Assembly (NCBI GenBank): GCA_965224815.1
Contig: CBDDAF010000003.1
Coordinates: 496,001-560,000, forward strand
Direction: 5' to 3'
Source of the DNA: CAYPEL01 sp036479985
GTDB lineage: Bacteria; Pseudomonadota; Gammaproteobacteria; DSM-19610
DNA length: 64,000 bases
In this document: positions 36,241 to 45,589 of the stretch, piece by piece
Numbering within the stretch: the first letter of the stretch is position 1
Layout: each line of letters begins with the position of its first letter
The notes under the pieces: generated by a model
Database searches by the model: none
Seen by the model: only the letters and a program-made list of their open reading frames with translations
What the model was told of the DNA's origin: nothing
Program-made: the position numbers and the translations under genes

Positions 36241-37203
36241 TCAATCAAAGATGTTCTCGGAAGAAAACCCTTCTTCCTCCAGAATACGCCGCAACCGTTT
36301 TAAAGCATCGATCTGTATTTGCCTGACTCTTTCACGAGTGACACCAATTTCATTACCCACTTCTTCCAGTGTGGAAATTTTATAGCCATGCAATCCAAAG
36401 CGGCGTTCGACAACTTCACATTGTTTGTCAGTTAACTGCGAAACCCAGGTGTCGAGGTGTGAAAGAATACTTTCATCCTGCAATAAATCCGACGGGTCAA
36501 TATTATGTTCGTCCGGAATTCCATCGACTACTGTACGCTCTGAATCCTTGCTAATAGGTACATCCACTGATGTCACCCGCTCATTCAGCTTCAGCATACG
36601 CTCTACATCTTTGATGGGTTTGTGCAGAATTGTTGCTATTTCTTCAGCGCTGGGTTCATGATCGAGGGATTGCGCCAATCTACGGGCCGCTTGCAAACAA
36701 CTATTCAATTCCTTGACGACATGAATTGGCAACCGGATTGTGCGTGTCTGATTCATGATTGCGCGTTCAATCGTCTGACGTATCCACCAGGTCGCATAGG
36801 TTGAAAATCGGAATCCCCGCTCAGGGTCAAATTTTTCAACTGCACGTATTAGCCCGAGATTGCCTTCTTCGATAAGATCCAGCAGGGCCAGCCCCCGGTT
36901 CATATAGCGACGGGCGATTTTTACTACCAGACGCAAATTGCACTCAATCATTTTACTACGCCCGGCAGCGTCTCCCTTTTGGGCGCGCCGAGAATAGAGA
37001 ACTTCTTCTTCTGCAGTCAGGAGGGGAGAGAAACCAATTTCATTGAGATACATGCGGGTGGCGTCGAAGTGCGCCTCGTTGAACACGGGGTGTGAATCCA
37101 GTGTTGATACACGTTCGGTCTTTTTCTTCGGCGCAGACGATGCCTTTTTTGTTGCACGTTTCTTGCGAACCGGTTTCTTCTGGGCTTTAGTGGCCATGTT
37201 CAA
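36241..37203 (-). CDS. rpoS: RNA polymerase sigma factor RpoS
   Basis: General stress and stationary-phase sigma factor. 320 residues with region 1.2 (DATRMYLNEIGFSPLLTAEEE), region 2 (LLDLIEEGNLGLIRAVEKFDPERGF, YATWWIRQTIERA), region 3, and region 4 with the helix-turn-helix LEEVGNEIGVTRERVRQIQ. Location behind nlpD identifies it as RpoS rather than RpoH. The first 35 residues are unusually basic (KKPVRKKRATKKASSAPKKK), whereas many RpoS proteins have an acidic N-terminus. The start could also be the second ATG at 37197. Confidence 0.95.
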   Translation of the reverse strand: MNMATKAQKKPVRKKRATKKASSAPKKKTERVSTLDSHPVFNEAHFDATRMYLNEIGFSPLLTAEEEVLYSRRAQKGDAAGRSKMIECNLRLVVKIARRYMNRGLALLDLIEEGNLGLIRAVEKFDPERGFRFSTYATWWIRQTIERAIMNQTRTIRLPIHVVKELNSCLQAARRLAQSLDHEPSAEEIATILHKPIKDVERMLKLNERVTSVDVPISKDSERTVVDGIPDEHNIDPSDLLQDESILSHLDTWVSQLTDKQCEVVERRFGLHGYKISTLEEVGNEIGVTRERVRQIQIDALKRLRRILEEEGFSSENIFD

Positions 37204-37256
37204 CCTCCGGTATTCAATGACAGGAGTAAGTTCCCATCAACCGGAAGCCAGACAAT

Positions 37257-38099
37257 TTAACGTTTAGGTAAATACCGCAGGGGGTTAACCGGCGCACCGT
37301 CTTTGCGAATCTCAAAATACAGCTGCGTCTGGTTGGTGCCACTGTTGCCCATATGGGCAATCACCTGCTTACTTTTAACCCATTCGCCTTCTTTGGCAAT
37401 TAACTTCCGATTATGCGCGTAAGCACTCAAGAACTTTTGATTATGTTTGATGATAATAAGCCTGCCGTAGCCTGAAAGTCCACTCCCGGCATAGACAACC
37501 TTGCCTGCTGCGCCTGCCCGTACAGGATCACCGGACTTGCCAACAATGCTAATTCCTTTTCTACCCACCAACTTAGGGTCAAACCGGCTCAGCAGCTTGC
37601 CATCGGCGGGCCATAGCCAACTGACCTTTTTCGGCATTTTAGGCTCTGCTACGGGTTTAGCGAGTACTTTTCGAGCAGGTGCTGAATATGTCTGGCTGAC
37701 GGATGGTTTTGCCACTGTTTTAGGTTTCGAAGCGGCCACTATTTTTACGGCCGGTTTGGATTTTTTTGGCTGTTTTACGATAACCCGTTTGGGCCTGGAT
37801 TTAATCCTGGGTTTAGGCTTAGCCGCAGACAGCGGTTTCCCAAGCCTGAGGCGTTGATCCTGGTAAATCGTGTACGGTGCCCGGATAGAGTTCCAATCAG
37901 CTAACTGGTTGGCGGTAAGCCCATACAACCAGGCAATGGAATACAGACTTTCACCGCGTTTAACTTGATGGTAGCCACCTGCAGGAATCGCATGTTTTTC
38001 ACGATCGCCGACCGGGGCTGGAATCGATTGGTTATAGGCACAGGCAGACAACAACAGGCAAATACTTATCCACATTATTGTCAGGCGGTTTATAGACAT
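37257..38099 (-). CDS. nlpD: Murein hydrolase activator NlpD-like lipoprotein
   Basis: 280 residues. Lipoprotein signal LLLSAC with Cys at about residue 21; a LysM domain (about 43-87: YHQVKRGESLYSIAWLYGL); a Lys/Pro-rich linker; then a degenerate LytM/M23 domain (about 165-278). The catalytic residues are lost: HxGxD reads GRKGISIVG and the final HxH-type site reads LYFEIR. As with E. coli NlpD it should not cut murein but activate an amidase such as AmiC during division. It precedes rpoS, and the rpoS promoter usually lies inside nlpD. Confidence 0.93.
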   Translation of the reverse strand: MSINRLTIMWISICLLLSACAYNQSIPAPVGDREKHAIPAGGYHQVKRGESLYSIAWLYGLTANQLADWNSIRAPYTIYQDQRLRLGKPLSAAKPKPRIKSRPKRVIVKQPKKSKPAVKIVAASKPKTVAKPSVSQTYSAPARKVLAKPVAEPKMPKKVSWLWPADGKLLSRFDPKLVGRKGISIVGKSGDPVRAGAAGKVVYAGSGLSGYGRLIIIKHNQKFLSAYAHNRKLIAKEGEWVKSKQVIAHMGNSGTNQTQLYFEIRKDGAPVNPLRYLPKR

Positions 38100-38115
38100 C
38101 TAACGGCTAACTCTT

Positions 38116-38697
38116 TCAATGTGAAGTTTTATACACAACAATACCAACCACAATTAATATCACCACTAACCATCCCAGGATATCGACATAACGGCGAATC
38201 GTTTGTTCCATCTTGCTGCCACCCCAAACCAGTAGTCCGGCCACCAGAAAGAACCGTCCGCCCCGGCCAATGATGGATGCCATCACAAAAGGCAGGAAGG
38301 GCATCGCCACAGCGCCTGCTGAAATAGTAAACACTTTATAGGGGATCGGTGAAAACCCTGCCAGCAACACCGCCCAGAAACCCCAGTTGTTAAACCATTG
38401 GGTAGCCCGTTCAAAAGCAGATGCCCAACGGCCACCATCACTGATTAAGGGCGTCATCATATCCAGTGCAAACACACCAATGCCGTAGCCAAGCATGCCA
38501 CCCACTACCGATGCCAAGGTAGTCATCGCTGCAAAGTACCAGGCTCGTTTTGGTTTGGCCAGGCACATTGGGATCAACATAACGTCGGGTGGTATCGGAA
38601 AAAACGACGATTCCGCGAAACTCAAACAAGCCAGGTACCAGACTGCCAGTCTATGCTGTGCCCAACGTAATACCGTGTCATATAATTTTGCAAACAT
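38116..38697 (-). CDS. YqaA family inner-membrane protein (SNARE-associated/DedA-like)
   Basis: 193 residues with about four or five hydrophobic segments. AESSFFPIPPDVMLIPM, followed later by AGFSPIPYKVFTISAGA and GRGGRFFLVA, are the paired re-entrant-loop motifs of the VTT/DedA fold; the GRxxRF motif fits YqaA. Located between pcm and nlpD, the conserved gammaproteobacterial order. Related proteins move or scramble phospholipids, but this family's substrate is not established. Confidence 0.9.
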   Translation of the reverse strand: MFAKLYDTVLRWAQHRLAVWYLACLSFAESSFFPIPPDVMLIPMCLAKPKRAWYFAAMTTLASVVGGMLGYGIGVFALDMMTPLISDGGRWASAFERATQWFNNWGFWAVLLAGFSPIPYKVFTISAGAVAMPFLPFVMASIIGRGGRFFLVAGLLVWGGSKMEQTIRRYVDILGWLVVILIVVGIVVYKTSH

Positions 38698-38730
38698 AAC
38701 TGAGAAAACTCTGATTAATTAGCAAGGCTC

Positions 38731-38791
38731 TGTAGGGGCGGCTTTAGCCGCGATTGACACCGCAGCCATCGCGGCTGAAGCCGCTCCTACA
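38731..38791. repeat. REP-like palindrome, family A copy 5
   Basis: Arms TGTAGGGGCGGCTTTAGCC plus GCGAT and ATCGCGGCTGAAGCC plus GCTCCTACA, with G-T type mismatches. The left flank CTCTGATTAATTAGC and right flank TTGCACGATTCACTATGATA match, inverted, the flanks of copy 1. Lies between pcm and yqaA. Confidence 0.95.
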
Positions 38792-38841
38792 GTATTTGCA
38801 CGATTCACTATGATAATATCTGAGCTTCCCTAAATTGGCAG

Positions 38842-39507
38842 TTAACTGCCGTTACCGCTGATCAGCGGTACAAAACTTACGGCTCCGAACTCTTCGCGTT
38901 CATAGACCTCTTGCTTTCGCGTAACTCGGATCAACTTCTGCCCGCCGCGTTGTCCAACCGGCATAATCAGCATGCCTTCAATATTGAGTTGTTGTAACAA
39001 GGGTTCGGGTATTTCGGCTGCACCAGCAGTGACCACAATCGCATCATAAGGTCCGCTTTCTGGCCAACCCCAGGTACCATCACTATGCCGGACACGGATA
39101 TTACGGTAACCCAGACGTCGGTATCGCTGCCGGGCTTGCGCGGCCAGCGGTTCAATGCGTTCCGTACTGTACACAGCGTCAACCAACGGTGATAAAACTG
39201 CCGCCTGATAACCAGAACCAGTACCGACTTCGAGCACCTTGTCGTGTTTGGTGTCCATCAGTAATTCAGTCATACGGGCAACAATATAAGGTTGCGAAAT
39301 AGTCTGGCCATGACCAATAGGTAATGCGGTATCTTCATAGGCACGGCTTGCCAGTGCCTCATCAACAAACAGATGGCGAGGGGTATTTCGAATCGTTTCC
39401 AGCACCTGAGTATTACGAATACCCTCTTCCTGCAGGCGCGTCACCAAACGATCGCGGGTGCGCTGAGAGGTCATACCAATGCCCCGCTCCTGATGCCGCG
39501 AAATCAT
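38842..39507 (-). CDS. pcm: Protein-L-isoaspartate O-methyltransferase
   Basis: Repairs isoaspartyl residues in aged proteins using S-adenosylmethionine. 221 residues: RHLFVDEALASRAYEDTALPIGHGQTISQPYIVARM (catalytic and substrate-binding region), the SAM motif VLEVGTGSGYQAAVL, and VTAGAAEIPEPLL. The start is the ATG at 39507, whose bases overlap the surE stop codon (ATGA), so the two are coupled. A start at 39534 is also open but would overlap surE by 31 bases. Confidence 0.95.
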   Translation of the reverse strand: MISRHQERGIGMTSQRTRDRLVTRLQEEGIRNTQVLETIRNTPRHLFVDEALASRAYEDTALPIGHGQTISQPYIVARMTELLMDTKHDKVLEVGTGSGYQAAVLSPLVDAVYSTERIEPLAAQARQRYRRLGYRNIRVRHSDGTWGWPESGPYDAIVVTAGAAEIPEPLLQQLNIEGMLIMPVGQRGGQKLIRVTRKQEVYEREEFGAVSFVPLISGNGS

Positions 39508-40262
39508 TGTGATATGTCTTCCAAACCAAGGCATTGCTTGAGGTCATCGAGCACATCATGTCGCGTCAGATCAGCATGAATCGGTGTAATTGAAACGAAA
39601 TTATGATTCACCGCATAAAAATCGGTGCCAGGTCCGGCATCCTGCTCAGCTCCGGCAGGACCAACCCAGTAAATAGGTCTGCCACGTGGGTCTTGTTGAC
39701 GGATTACCGGTTCGGATTTATGCCGGTGACCCAGCCGGGTTACCTGCCAACCGGCCAGGTCCTCCCAGGGTACATCCGGCACATTGACATTAAGAATAGT
39801 GGCAGCAGGTACTGGCTGTGATTTGACTTGTTCGACGAGTTCACAGGCAACGCGTGCTGCGGTATCGTAGTGTTGTGGTTGAAAACTGGCCATAGAAACA
39901 GCAATTGCAGATAAACCAAGGAAACGCCCTTCCATCGCTGCTGCCACCGTCCCTGAATACAGAACGTCATCACCCAGATTAGCGCCGCTATTGATACCAG
40001 ACACCACAATATCTGGCTCTTCCTCCAGCAACCCGGTTATAGCCAAATGGACACAATCTGTCGGCGTACCTTCGACCCGGGTAAAGCCATTTTCCATCTT
40101 GCGGGCACGGATCGGGCTGTCCAGTGTCAGCGAATTACTCGCACCACTGCGATCACGGTCAGGTGCTACTACTGTAATTTCAGCAATACGAGCAAGTGCA
40201 TCCGCCAGGCAGCGTATACCGGGTGCCAGGTAGCCATCGTCATTACTGATCAGGATATGCAT
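39504..40262 (-). CDS. surE: 5'/3'-nucleotidase SurE
   Basis: 252 residues. N-terminal ISNDDGYLAPGI supplies the metal-binding Asp pair; SGINSGANLGDDVLYSGTVAAAMEG is the second family signature with the metal-binding Asn. It removes phosphate from nucleoside monophosphates and aids survival in stationary phase. First gene of the surE-pcm-yqaA-nlpD-rpoS run. Confidence 0.97.
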   Translation of the reverse strand: MHILISNDDGYLAPGIRCLADALARIAEITVVAPDRDRSGASNSLTLDSPIRARKMENGFTRVEGTPTDCVHLAITGLLEEEPDIVVSGINSGANLGDDVLYSGTVAAAMEGRFLGLSAIAVSMASFQPQHYDTAARVACELVEQVKSQPVPAATILNVNVPDVPWEDLAGWQVTRLGHRHKSEPVIRQQDPRGRPIYWVGPAGAEQDAGPGTDFYAVNHNFVSITPIHADLTRHDVLDDLKQCLGLEDISQ

Positions 40263-40349
40263 AAAGGTTAAACTATACCGGACTCGGCAATGGAGTCCTA
40301 TCCTGGACAGGGTAAATTAACTGGCTATTTACAAAACTGAACACACGGC

Positions 40350-40880
40350 ATGAAACGAACTATCAACACTGAAGACAGCTTACTGTTTCGCGACACCGTC
40401 GGCGAAGTGCGTCCGGTCGCCAAAAATCGGGTATTTCAGCCGCGTAAAAAGCCTCGGCCCGTACCACGTTTCCGCGAAGCAGATGAAACCAGTACGCTCA
40501 GAGATATGTTATCCGATCATTACGAACCGGCTGAGCAAGATAATGATGAGCTGTTTTATCTTAAGCCCGGCATCCAGCAACGCACTTTGAAAAAGTTGCG
40601 CCGTGGTCAAATACACCTCGATGCCGAACTGGATTTACACGGAATGATAGTACCGGTCGCACGTGCGGCCGTCGTGGAATTTCTGCACGAATGTCAGCGG
40701 CGGCACATTCAATGCGCCCGTATTATTCATGGTAAAGGACTCGGCTCCCGGAATCGGGGGCCGGTACTCAAAATCAAACTAGGCAGTTGGTTAAGGCAGC
40801 ATGAAGAGGTATTGGCTTACTGCCCGGCCCGTCATAATGATGGTGGTGCAGGTGCGGTTTACGTTTTATTGAAACGTTGA
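40350..40880 (+). CDS. Smr-domain protein (SmrA-like)
   Basis: 176 residues. A disordered, charged N-terminal half is followed by an Smr domain (about 95-176) with LDLHGM, HGKGLGSRNRGPVLK and the terminal GGAGAVYVLLKR. Bacterial stand-alone Smr proteins of this kind (SmrA/YdaL) have endonuclease activity or act on collided ribosomes; the exact role is not settled. Divergent from surE. Confidence 0.9.
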   Translation: MKRTINTEDSLLFRDTVGEVRPVAKNRVFQPRKKPRPVPRFREADETSTLRDMLSDHYEPAEQDNDELFYLKPGIQQRTLKKLRRGQIHLDAELDLHGMIVPVARAAVVEFLHECQRRHIQCARIIHGKGLGSRNRGPVLKIKLGSWLRQHEEVLAYCPARHNDGGAGAVYVLLKR

Positions 40881-40896
40881 TTAATTCGCGAGAAAT

Positions 40897-40959
40897 TGTA
40901 GGAGCGGCTTCAGCCGCGATGGACACCGCAGCCCCATCGCGGCTGAAGCCGCTCCTACA
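40897..40959. repeat. REP-like palindrome, family A copy 6
   Basis: Arms TGTAGGAGCGGCTTCAGCC plus GCGATGG and the exact complement; loop ACACCGCAGC as in copies 4 and 5. The left flank GATTAATTCGCGAGAA is the inverted counterpart of the right flank of copy 1. Between the convergent Smr and malQ genes. Confidence 0.95.
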
Positions 40960-40997
40960 GGACTTGCACTCTTCACAAAGAAGTAATCAGCGATTCG

Positions 40998-42473
40998 CTA
41001 AATTTTACGTCCATACAATTCGAGCCAATCGCGCATACGATTAAGATTATTATCATCTAGCTGCGACCACTCAAATCGCCATTGCCAGTTACCTTCAGCC
41101 ACACCTGGAATGTTCATACGGTGATCACTGTCTAGACCTAGCAGGTCTTGCATAGGCAAAATTGCCATTCGTGCCACGGACGCCAAAGCAGTACGAATCA
41201 GCAGCCAGGGCATTTCATCCGCCGCATGACCAAAATAACGTGAGACAATTTCACGCTGTGCATCATCCAGTGCCTGGTACCAGCCCAGCGTAGTGTCGTT
41301 ATCATGCGTACCGGTATACACCACGCTCATGGTTTCGTGGTTATGTGGCAAATAAGGGTTTTCAGATGCCCCATCAAAGGCGAACTGCAAGATTTTCATG
41401 CCTGGCAGACCAAATTGTTCGCGCAACTGGGTGACTTCAGGAGTAATTAATCCAAGGTCTTCCGCAACCAGTGGCAAATGATCAAACGCGGCTTGAAGGG
41501 CCAGGAATATTTTTTCACCGGGCCCTTTTTGCCAATGGCCGTTCATCGCTGTTTCTTCACTTGCATTGATTTCCCAGCAGGCTTCAAATCCGCGGAAGTG
41601 ATCAATTCTTATCAGGTCAAACAATTCCAGTTGGGTTCGAATGCGCTCTATCCACCAGTGATAGCCATCCTCTTGAAGCTTGTCCCAGCGGTATAGCGGA
41701 TTACCCCAGCGTTGACCCGTTTCAGAAAAATAATCCGGTGGAACGCCTGCAACAACTTCCTGCATTCCCTCGTCATCCACTGAGAAATAATCACGATTGG
41801 CCCAAACGTCTGCACTGTCGTGGGCGACAAAGATCGGGATGTCACCAAATAACAGGACGCCACGCTGATTCGCATAGTCACGTAATTGATGCCACTGCTT
41901 GAAAAACAGGAATTGTTCAAAACAATTTTGATTAAATGTATGGTTGAGTTTTTGCCGTTCAACTAACAGTGCATCCGTATCCCGGTCTCTAAGCAACGTT
42001 GGCCATTGCACCCAGGGCAAGTCTTTCTGATCTTCCCGTATTGATTGATACAAGGCGAAATCTTCCAGCCAAAAAGCATGCTTATGTCTGAATTCCTGAT
42101 ACGTTGCCTGTTCTGTGTCGGATGCATTTTCATTAAAACCTGCAAATGCATTTTTCAGTTTTTCACGACGCTGTTCGTCAACCGTATGTCCATCATTGAT
42201 AGAGGCATCATCCAGCCATCCAGCTTCTACAAGCATTTGCAGATTGATCAGCCGGAAACTACCCGCATGGACTGACTGGCATTGATAGGGAGAAAAGTCT
42301 TCGTGCGTTGGCCCTAACGGCAACATTTGCCAAAGCGTGAAACCACAATCTGCCAGCAGGTCAATAAAGCGGTAGGCATCTGCACCCAGATCACCATTTC
42401 CCGGCGTGCCAGGTAATGAGGTGGGGTGCAGTAACAATCCGGCACGGCGACGAGAGAAGATAGTGGAATTCAC
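40998..42473 (-). CDS. malQ: 4-alpha-glucanotransferase
   Basis: GH77 amylomaltase that transfers maltodextrin segments. 491 residues: RAGLLLHPTSLPGTPGNGDLG at the start, the catalytic nucleophile Asp in LIRIDHFRGFEACWE, the acid/base Glu in VAEDLGLITPEV, and the third Asp in YTGTHDNDTTLGW. The length is that of the bacterial short form. Last gene of the glgC-GH57-malQ run. Confidence 0.96.
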   Translation of the reverse strand: MNSTIFSRRRAGLLLHPTSLPGTPGNGDLGADAYRFIDLLADCGFTLWQMLPLGPTHEDFSPYQCQSVHAGSFRLINLQMLVEAGWLDDASINDGHTVDEQRREKLKNAFAGFNENASDTEQATYQEFRHKHAFWLEDFALYQSIREDQKDLPWVQWPTLLRDRDTDALLVERQKLNHTFNQNCFEQFLFFKQWHQLRDYANQRGVLLFGDIPIFVAHDSADVWANRDYFSVDDEGMQEVVAGVPPDYFSETGQRWGNPLYRWDKLQEDGYHWWIERIRTQLELFDLIRIDHFRGFEACWEINASEETAMNGHWQKGPGEKIFLALQAAFDHLPLVAEDLGLITPEVTQLREQFGLPGMKILQFAFDGASENPYLPHNHETMSVVYTGTHDNDTTLGWYQALDDAQREIVSRYFGHAADEMPWLLIRTALASVARMAILPMQDLLGLDSDHRMNIPGVAEGNWQWRFEWSQLDDNNLNRMRDWLELYGRKI

Positions 42474-42503
42474 TGCTGTTCCATTTGAGATGTTGCGACA
42501 GGA

Positions 42504-44213
42504 TTACTCCTGCAGGTGACCATGCCGCATTACACCCCCTAATGTCGGAGCACCGGAACCTCTGGCAAAAGTATGCGCCAGGTATTCGGGTGACTCTTGA
42601 CCCAACAAGGTGTACAGGTTTGATAAATGCTCACGGAAAAGTGTTTCAAAATCACTGACTGTATCCGATGGATTGTAATCACCAAACCACCAGAACCAAT
42701 CAGAGCCTTCACAAATGGCCAGTTGTTCTTGTGCAGCCGATAGCTGCTCTGCACTGAGAGTTCCTGAACTTACCGCCTGATCAAAAGCATTTTTTGCATC
42801 GATTAACATTTCCCAGCCACGGTTCTTGTCACGATCTCCGATCCAGGTAGAAAAGGAACCGTATACCCAGGATCCGCTGGTCATTCCGGGTAGTTCGGTA
42901 ATTTCAATACCTGCATCGAGACATTCTGAAAAAGTCGATAATGTCAGTGTTTCATGCGCTGCGAGAAATTTATACAAGGCCTGTAGAAAATAATAGCCAT
43001 TTTCCGGGTAATGCTCCCAGGCGTTTTCGCCATCGAGAATAATCGGTACGACAAGTTTACGATCAGGGTGTGCTGCCTGCATTTCTTCGAGACGATGGAT
43101 CAGATTACTGACGGCATCTTCAGAGTGCCAATCGTGATAAGTAAATCCAATTTCATCGGACAGATTGTCGTCGCGAAAAAAACAGGTGATGCTTTGTCCC
43201 GGCAGGTGATACCCCTGCATCACAGCGTCCTGTGCTTCTGCCGCCTCTTCACCGGCATGATCACGTAAACTATTTCGCAATACATTCTCACCCGTTGCAA
43301 CCCACTTGAAACCATACTCTTCAGTTAAAGCAAGTGTTTCACTACTGACTCCACCTTCCGATGGCCAGCAGCCAGCTGGTGCAAATCCAAAGTAACGCTC
43401 AAACAGTGCGACCCCTTCGCTTAAATGCCAGCGTGCACGTTCCAGTCCGCCGGGATAATTTTCAGCGGCAGGTAATGCGACATCCGGCATGGCTTCCTGT
43501 GCGGTTTTTAAATCCAGTAATAAAGGCATGATCGGATGCGCATAAGGTGAGACCGATAATTCCACTTGCCCTTTTTCTGCCAGGCGTCTGTAGCGGTCGA
43601 TGACATCATTAAATAACTCACCCATTAAACCAAGCAACTCTCGCCTGTCATGAATCGTGAAACCCTGTGCCTTTTCCTGTAAGCGTTTGACCAGCAGATT
43701 TTCACGCCGAACAGTTTCAGCCATCCAGCCCAGGTGATACCAGACCAGCAGATCAATAATAAACTGGTCACTGGCATACACAGCGTCTTCACAATGCTCA
43801 TGAAACACTTCAGCCAATCTGGCAAGTGAGGCATAAGCCGGGAAACGATCTATCACGTGTTTCCGGTTGACCCGCAGACAATCATTGATCAGTTCAAGTT
43901 TACGTTCGGGATGCGCTGGTAATACTGGATCGACCAAAGCGGCTAACAAGGGATCCTGTATCGGTTTACCCTGTGCCAAAAATCCGCGCACCTGGGCTGA
44001 ATAATCAGCCAGTTGATCCAGCAATATAGGCGCAAAATTGATCACCGCTTTGGCATCCGGCACGGCTTCAATATGCGCCGCCATATCGACATAATCTTTG
44101 ATGGCGTGTAAATACGCCCAGGGTAATTTGTATTCACCGCTGATCTGGTCACGATATTGCGGCTGGTGCATATGCCAGCACAACACCACGTGCAAACTGC
44201 CTTTATCGGACAT
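42504..44213 (-). CDS. Glycoside hydrolase family 57 protein (alpha-amylase/4-alpha-glucanotransferase-like)
   Basis: 569 residues of the GH57 fold. Motif 1 HMHQPQYRD, motif 2 around YAHPIMPLL, motif 3 AGCWPSEGGVSSETL with the nucleophile Glu, motif 4 PIILDGENAWEHYPENG with the acid/base Asp, and motif 5 WFWWFGDY. The usual specificity is alpha-1,4-glucan hydrolysis or transfer; alpha-1,6-branching activity cannot be ruled out. It overlaps the end of glgC by 11 bases, so it is translationally linked to glycogen synthesis. Confidence 0.92.
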   Translation of the reverse strand: MSDKGSLHVVLCWHMHQPQYRDQISGEYKLPWAYLHAIKDYVDMAAHIEAVPDAKAVINFAPILLDQLADYSAQVRGFLAQGKPIQDPLLAALVDPVLPAHPERKLELINDCLRVNRKHVIDRFPAYASLARLAEVFHEHCEDAVYASDQFIIDLLVWYHLGWMAETVRRENLLVKRLQEKAQGFTIHDRRELLGLMGELFNDVIDRYRRLAEKGQVELSVSPYAHPIMPLLLDLKTAQEAMPDVALPAAENYPGGLERARWHLSEGVALFERYFGFAPAGCWPSEGGVSSETLALTEEYGFKWVATGENVLRNSLRDHAGEEAAEAQDAVMQGYHLPGQSITCFFRDDNLSDEIGFTYHDWHSEDAVSNLIHRLEEMQAAHPDRKLVVPIILDGENAWEHYPENGYYFLQALYKFLAAHETLTLSTFSECLDAGIEITELPGMTSGSWVYGSFSTWIGDRDKNRGWEMLIDAKNAFDQAVSSGTLSAEQLSAAQEQLAICEGSDWFWWFGDYNPSDTVSDFETLFREHLSNLYTLLGQESPEYLAHTFARGSGAPTLGGVMRHGHLQE

Positions 44214-45471
44214 GGTGTAACTCCTGCCCCAGCATTTCGGGAGTCACCAGCACAACCCCGCCGGGTGAAACATAAAATCGTTCGGCATCCTGCTCCGGGT
44301 CTTCACCAATAACAGTATTGGGAGGGATTTGGCAGCCCTTATCGATGACAGCTTTGCGAATTCGCGAATGCCGTCCAATTTCTACTTCCGGTAATACCAC
44401 GGCGTCAATCACAGTGGCATAAGAGTTAATTTTTACATTAGAGAACAGCAGCGAATGCCGTACGACTGCACCGGAAATCACACAGCCACCCGATACCATG
44501 GAATCTACTGCCATGCCACGTCGATCTTCATCATCGAACACAAATTTGGCAGGTGGCAACTGTTCCTGGTAAGTCCAAATCGGCCAATTGGAATCGTACA
44601 AATTCAATTCCGGGGTAATACCAATGAGTTCAAGGTTGGCTTCCCAGAAGGCATCCACAGTTCCAACATCACGCCAGTATGCCTGGCGTCCAGTTTCCGC
44701 GTCACGAAATGGATAGGCAAAAATACGATAGTTATTGATGATAGACGGAATAATATCGTGCCCAAAGTCATGGGTAGAATTGACATTGTCTGCATCTTTT
44801 ATGAGTTGCTCAAATAAGAAGGCCGTATTGAAGACATAAATACCCATGGAGGCCAACGCCATATTCTTAGATCCAGGAATAGGCTGAGGGTCATCGGGTT
44901 TTTCATTAAATTCAACAACCCGGTTATTGTTATCTACAGTCATGACACCGTATTCACGGGCGCGTTCAAGATCTACATCAATACAGCCCACTGTCATATC
45001 TGCCTGGTTCTCGACATGTTGGGCAATCATCGGGCCGTAATCCATCTTATAGATGTGATCACCTGCCAGAATCAGCACGTATTCAGGATCATGCGCACGG
45101 AGAATATCCAGATTCTGGTAAATGGCATCGGCTGTTCCGGCATACCAGGATGAGACGACACGTTGCTGGGCCGGTAACAATTCAACAAATTCGCCAAATT
45201 CTCCCCGCAAAAATCCCCAACCTTGTTGAATATGCTTGATCAGCGAATGTGCTTTGTACTGGGTGAGCAAGCCGACCTGACGAATACCGGAGTTCATGCA
45301 GTTGGACAGGGGGAAATCAATAATACGAAACTTGCCGCCGAATGGCACCGAAGGTTTGGCGCGCCACAAGGTCAGTTGTTTGAGTCGCGACCCCCGGCCA
45401 CCGGCCAGAATCAGTGCCAGGGTATCTCTGGTAAGACGGCTGACAAAACGTGCCGAATGGCCGGTATTCAT
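44203..45471 (-). CDS. glgC: Glucose-1-phosphate adenylyltransferase
   Basis: Makes ADP-glucose for glycogen synthesis. 422 residues: LALILAGGRGSRLKQLTLWRAKPSVPF nucleotide-binding start, FPLSNCMNSGIRQVGLLTQYKAHSL, WYAGTADAIYQN, ILAGDHIYKMDY, FNEKPDDP and a C-terminal beta-helix (SGAVVRHSLLFSNVKI). The start at 45471 has AGGAGAA 8 bases upstream; the frame is open to 45573 but the extra 34 residues lack family similarity. Divergent from glgB across 118 bases. Confidence 0.96.
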   Translation of the reverse strand: MNTGHSARFVSRLTRDTLALILAGGRGSRLKQLTLWRAKPSVPFGGKFRIIDFPLSNCMNSGIRQVGLLTQYKAHSLIKHIQQGWGFLRGEFGEFVELLPAQQRVVSSWYAGTADAIYQNLDILRAHDPEYVLILAGDHIYKMDYGPMIAQHVENQADMTVGCIDVDLERAREYGVMTVDNNNRVVEFNEKPDDPQPIPGSKNMALASMGIYVFNTAFLFEQLIKDADNVNSTHDFGHDIIPSIINNYRIFAYPFRDAETGRQAYWRDVGTVDAFWEANLELIGITPELNLYDSNWPIWTYQEQLPPAKFVFDDEDRRGMAVDSMVSGGCVISGAVVRHSLLFSNVKINSYATVIDAVVLPEVEIGRHSRIRKAVIDKGCQIPPNTVIGEDPEQDAERFYVSPGGVVLVTPEMLGQELHHVR

Positions 45472-45589
45472 TTTCTGGATTCTCCTTGTATTTGGTGTAA
45501 CAGCACTGTAACACCTGCCGCTTATGGTACCATCTGCGCCACCGGCATAAAGTCCCTTTTCTAAATTCATCAAGCCTGTTTACAAACTT

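Noticed and set aside
45472..45573. N-terminal extension of GlgC to 45573
   Set aside because: The extra 34 residues have no family similarity, and AGGAGAA is correctly spaced before the ATG at 45471.
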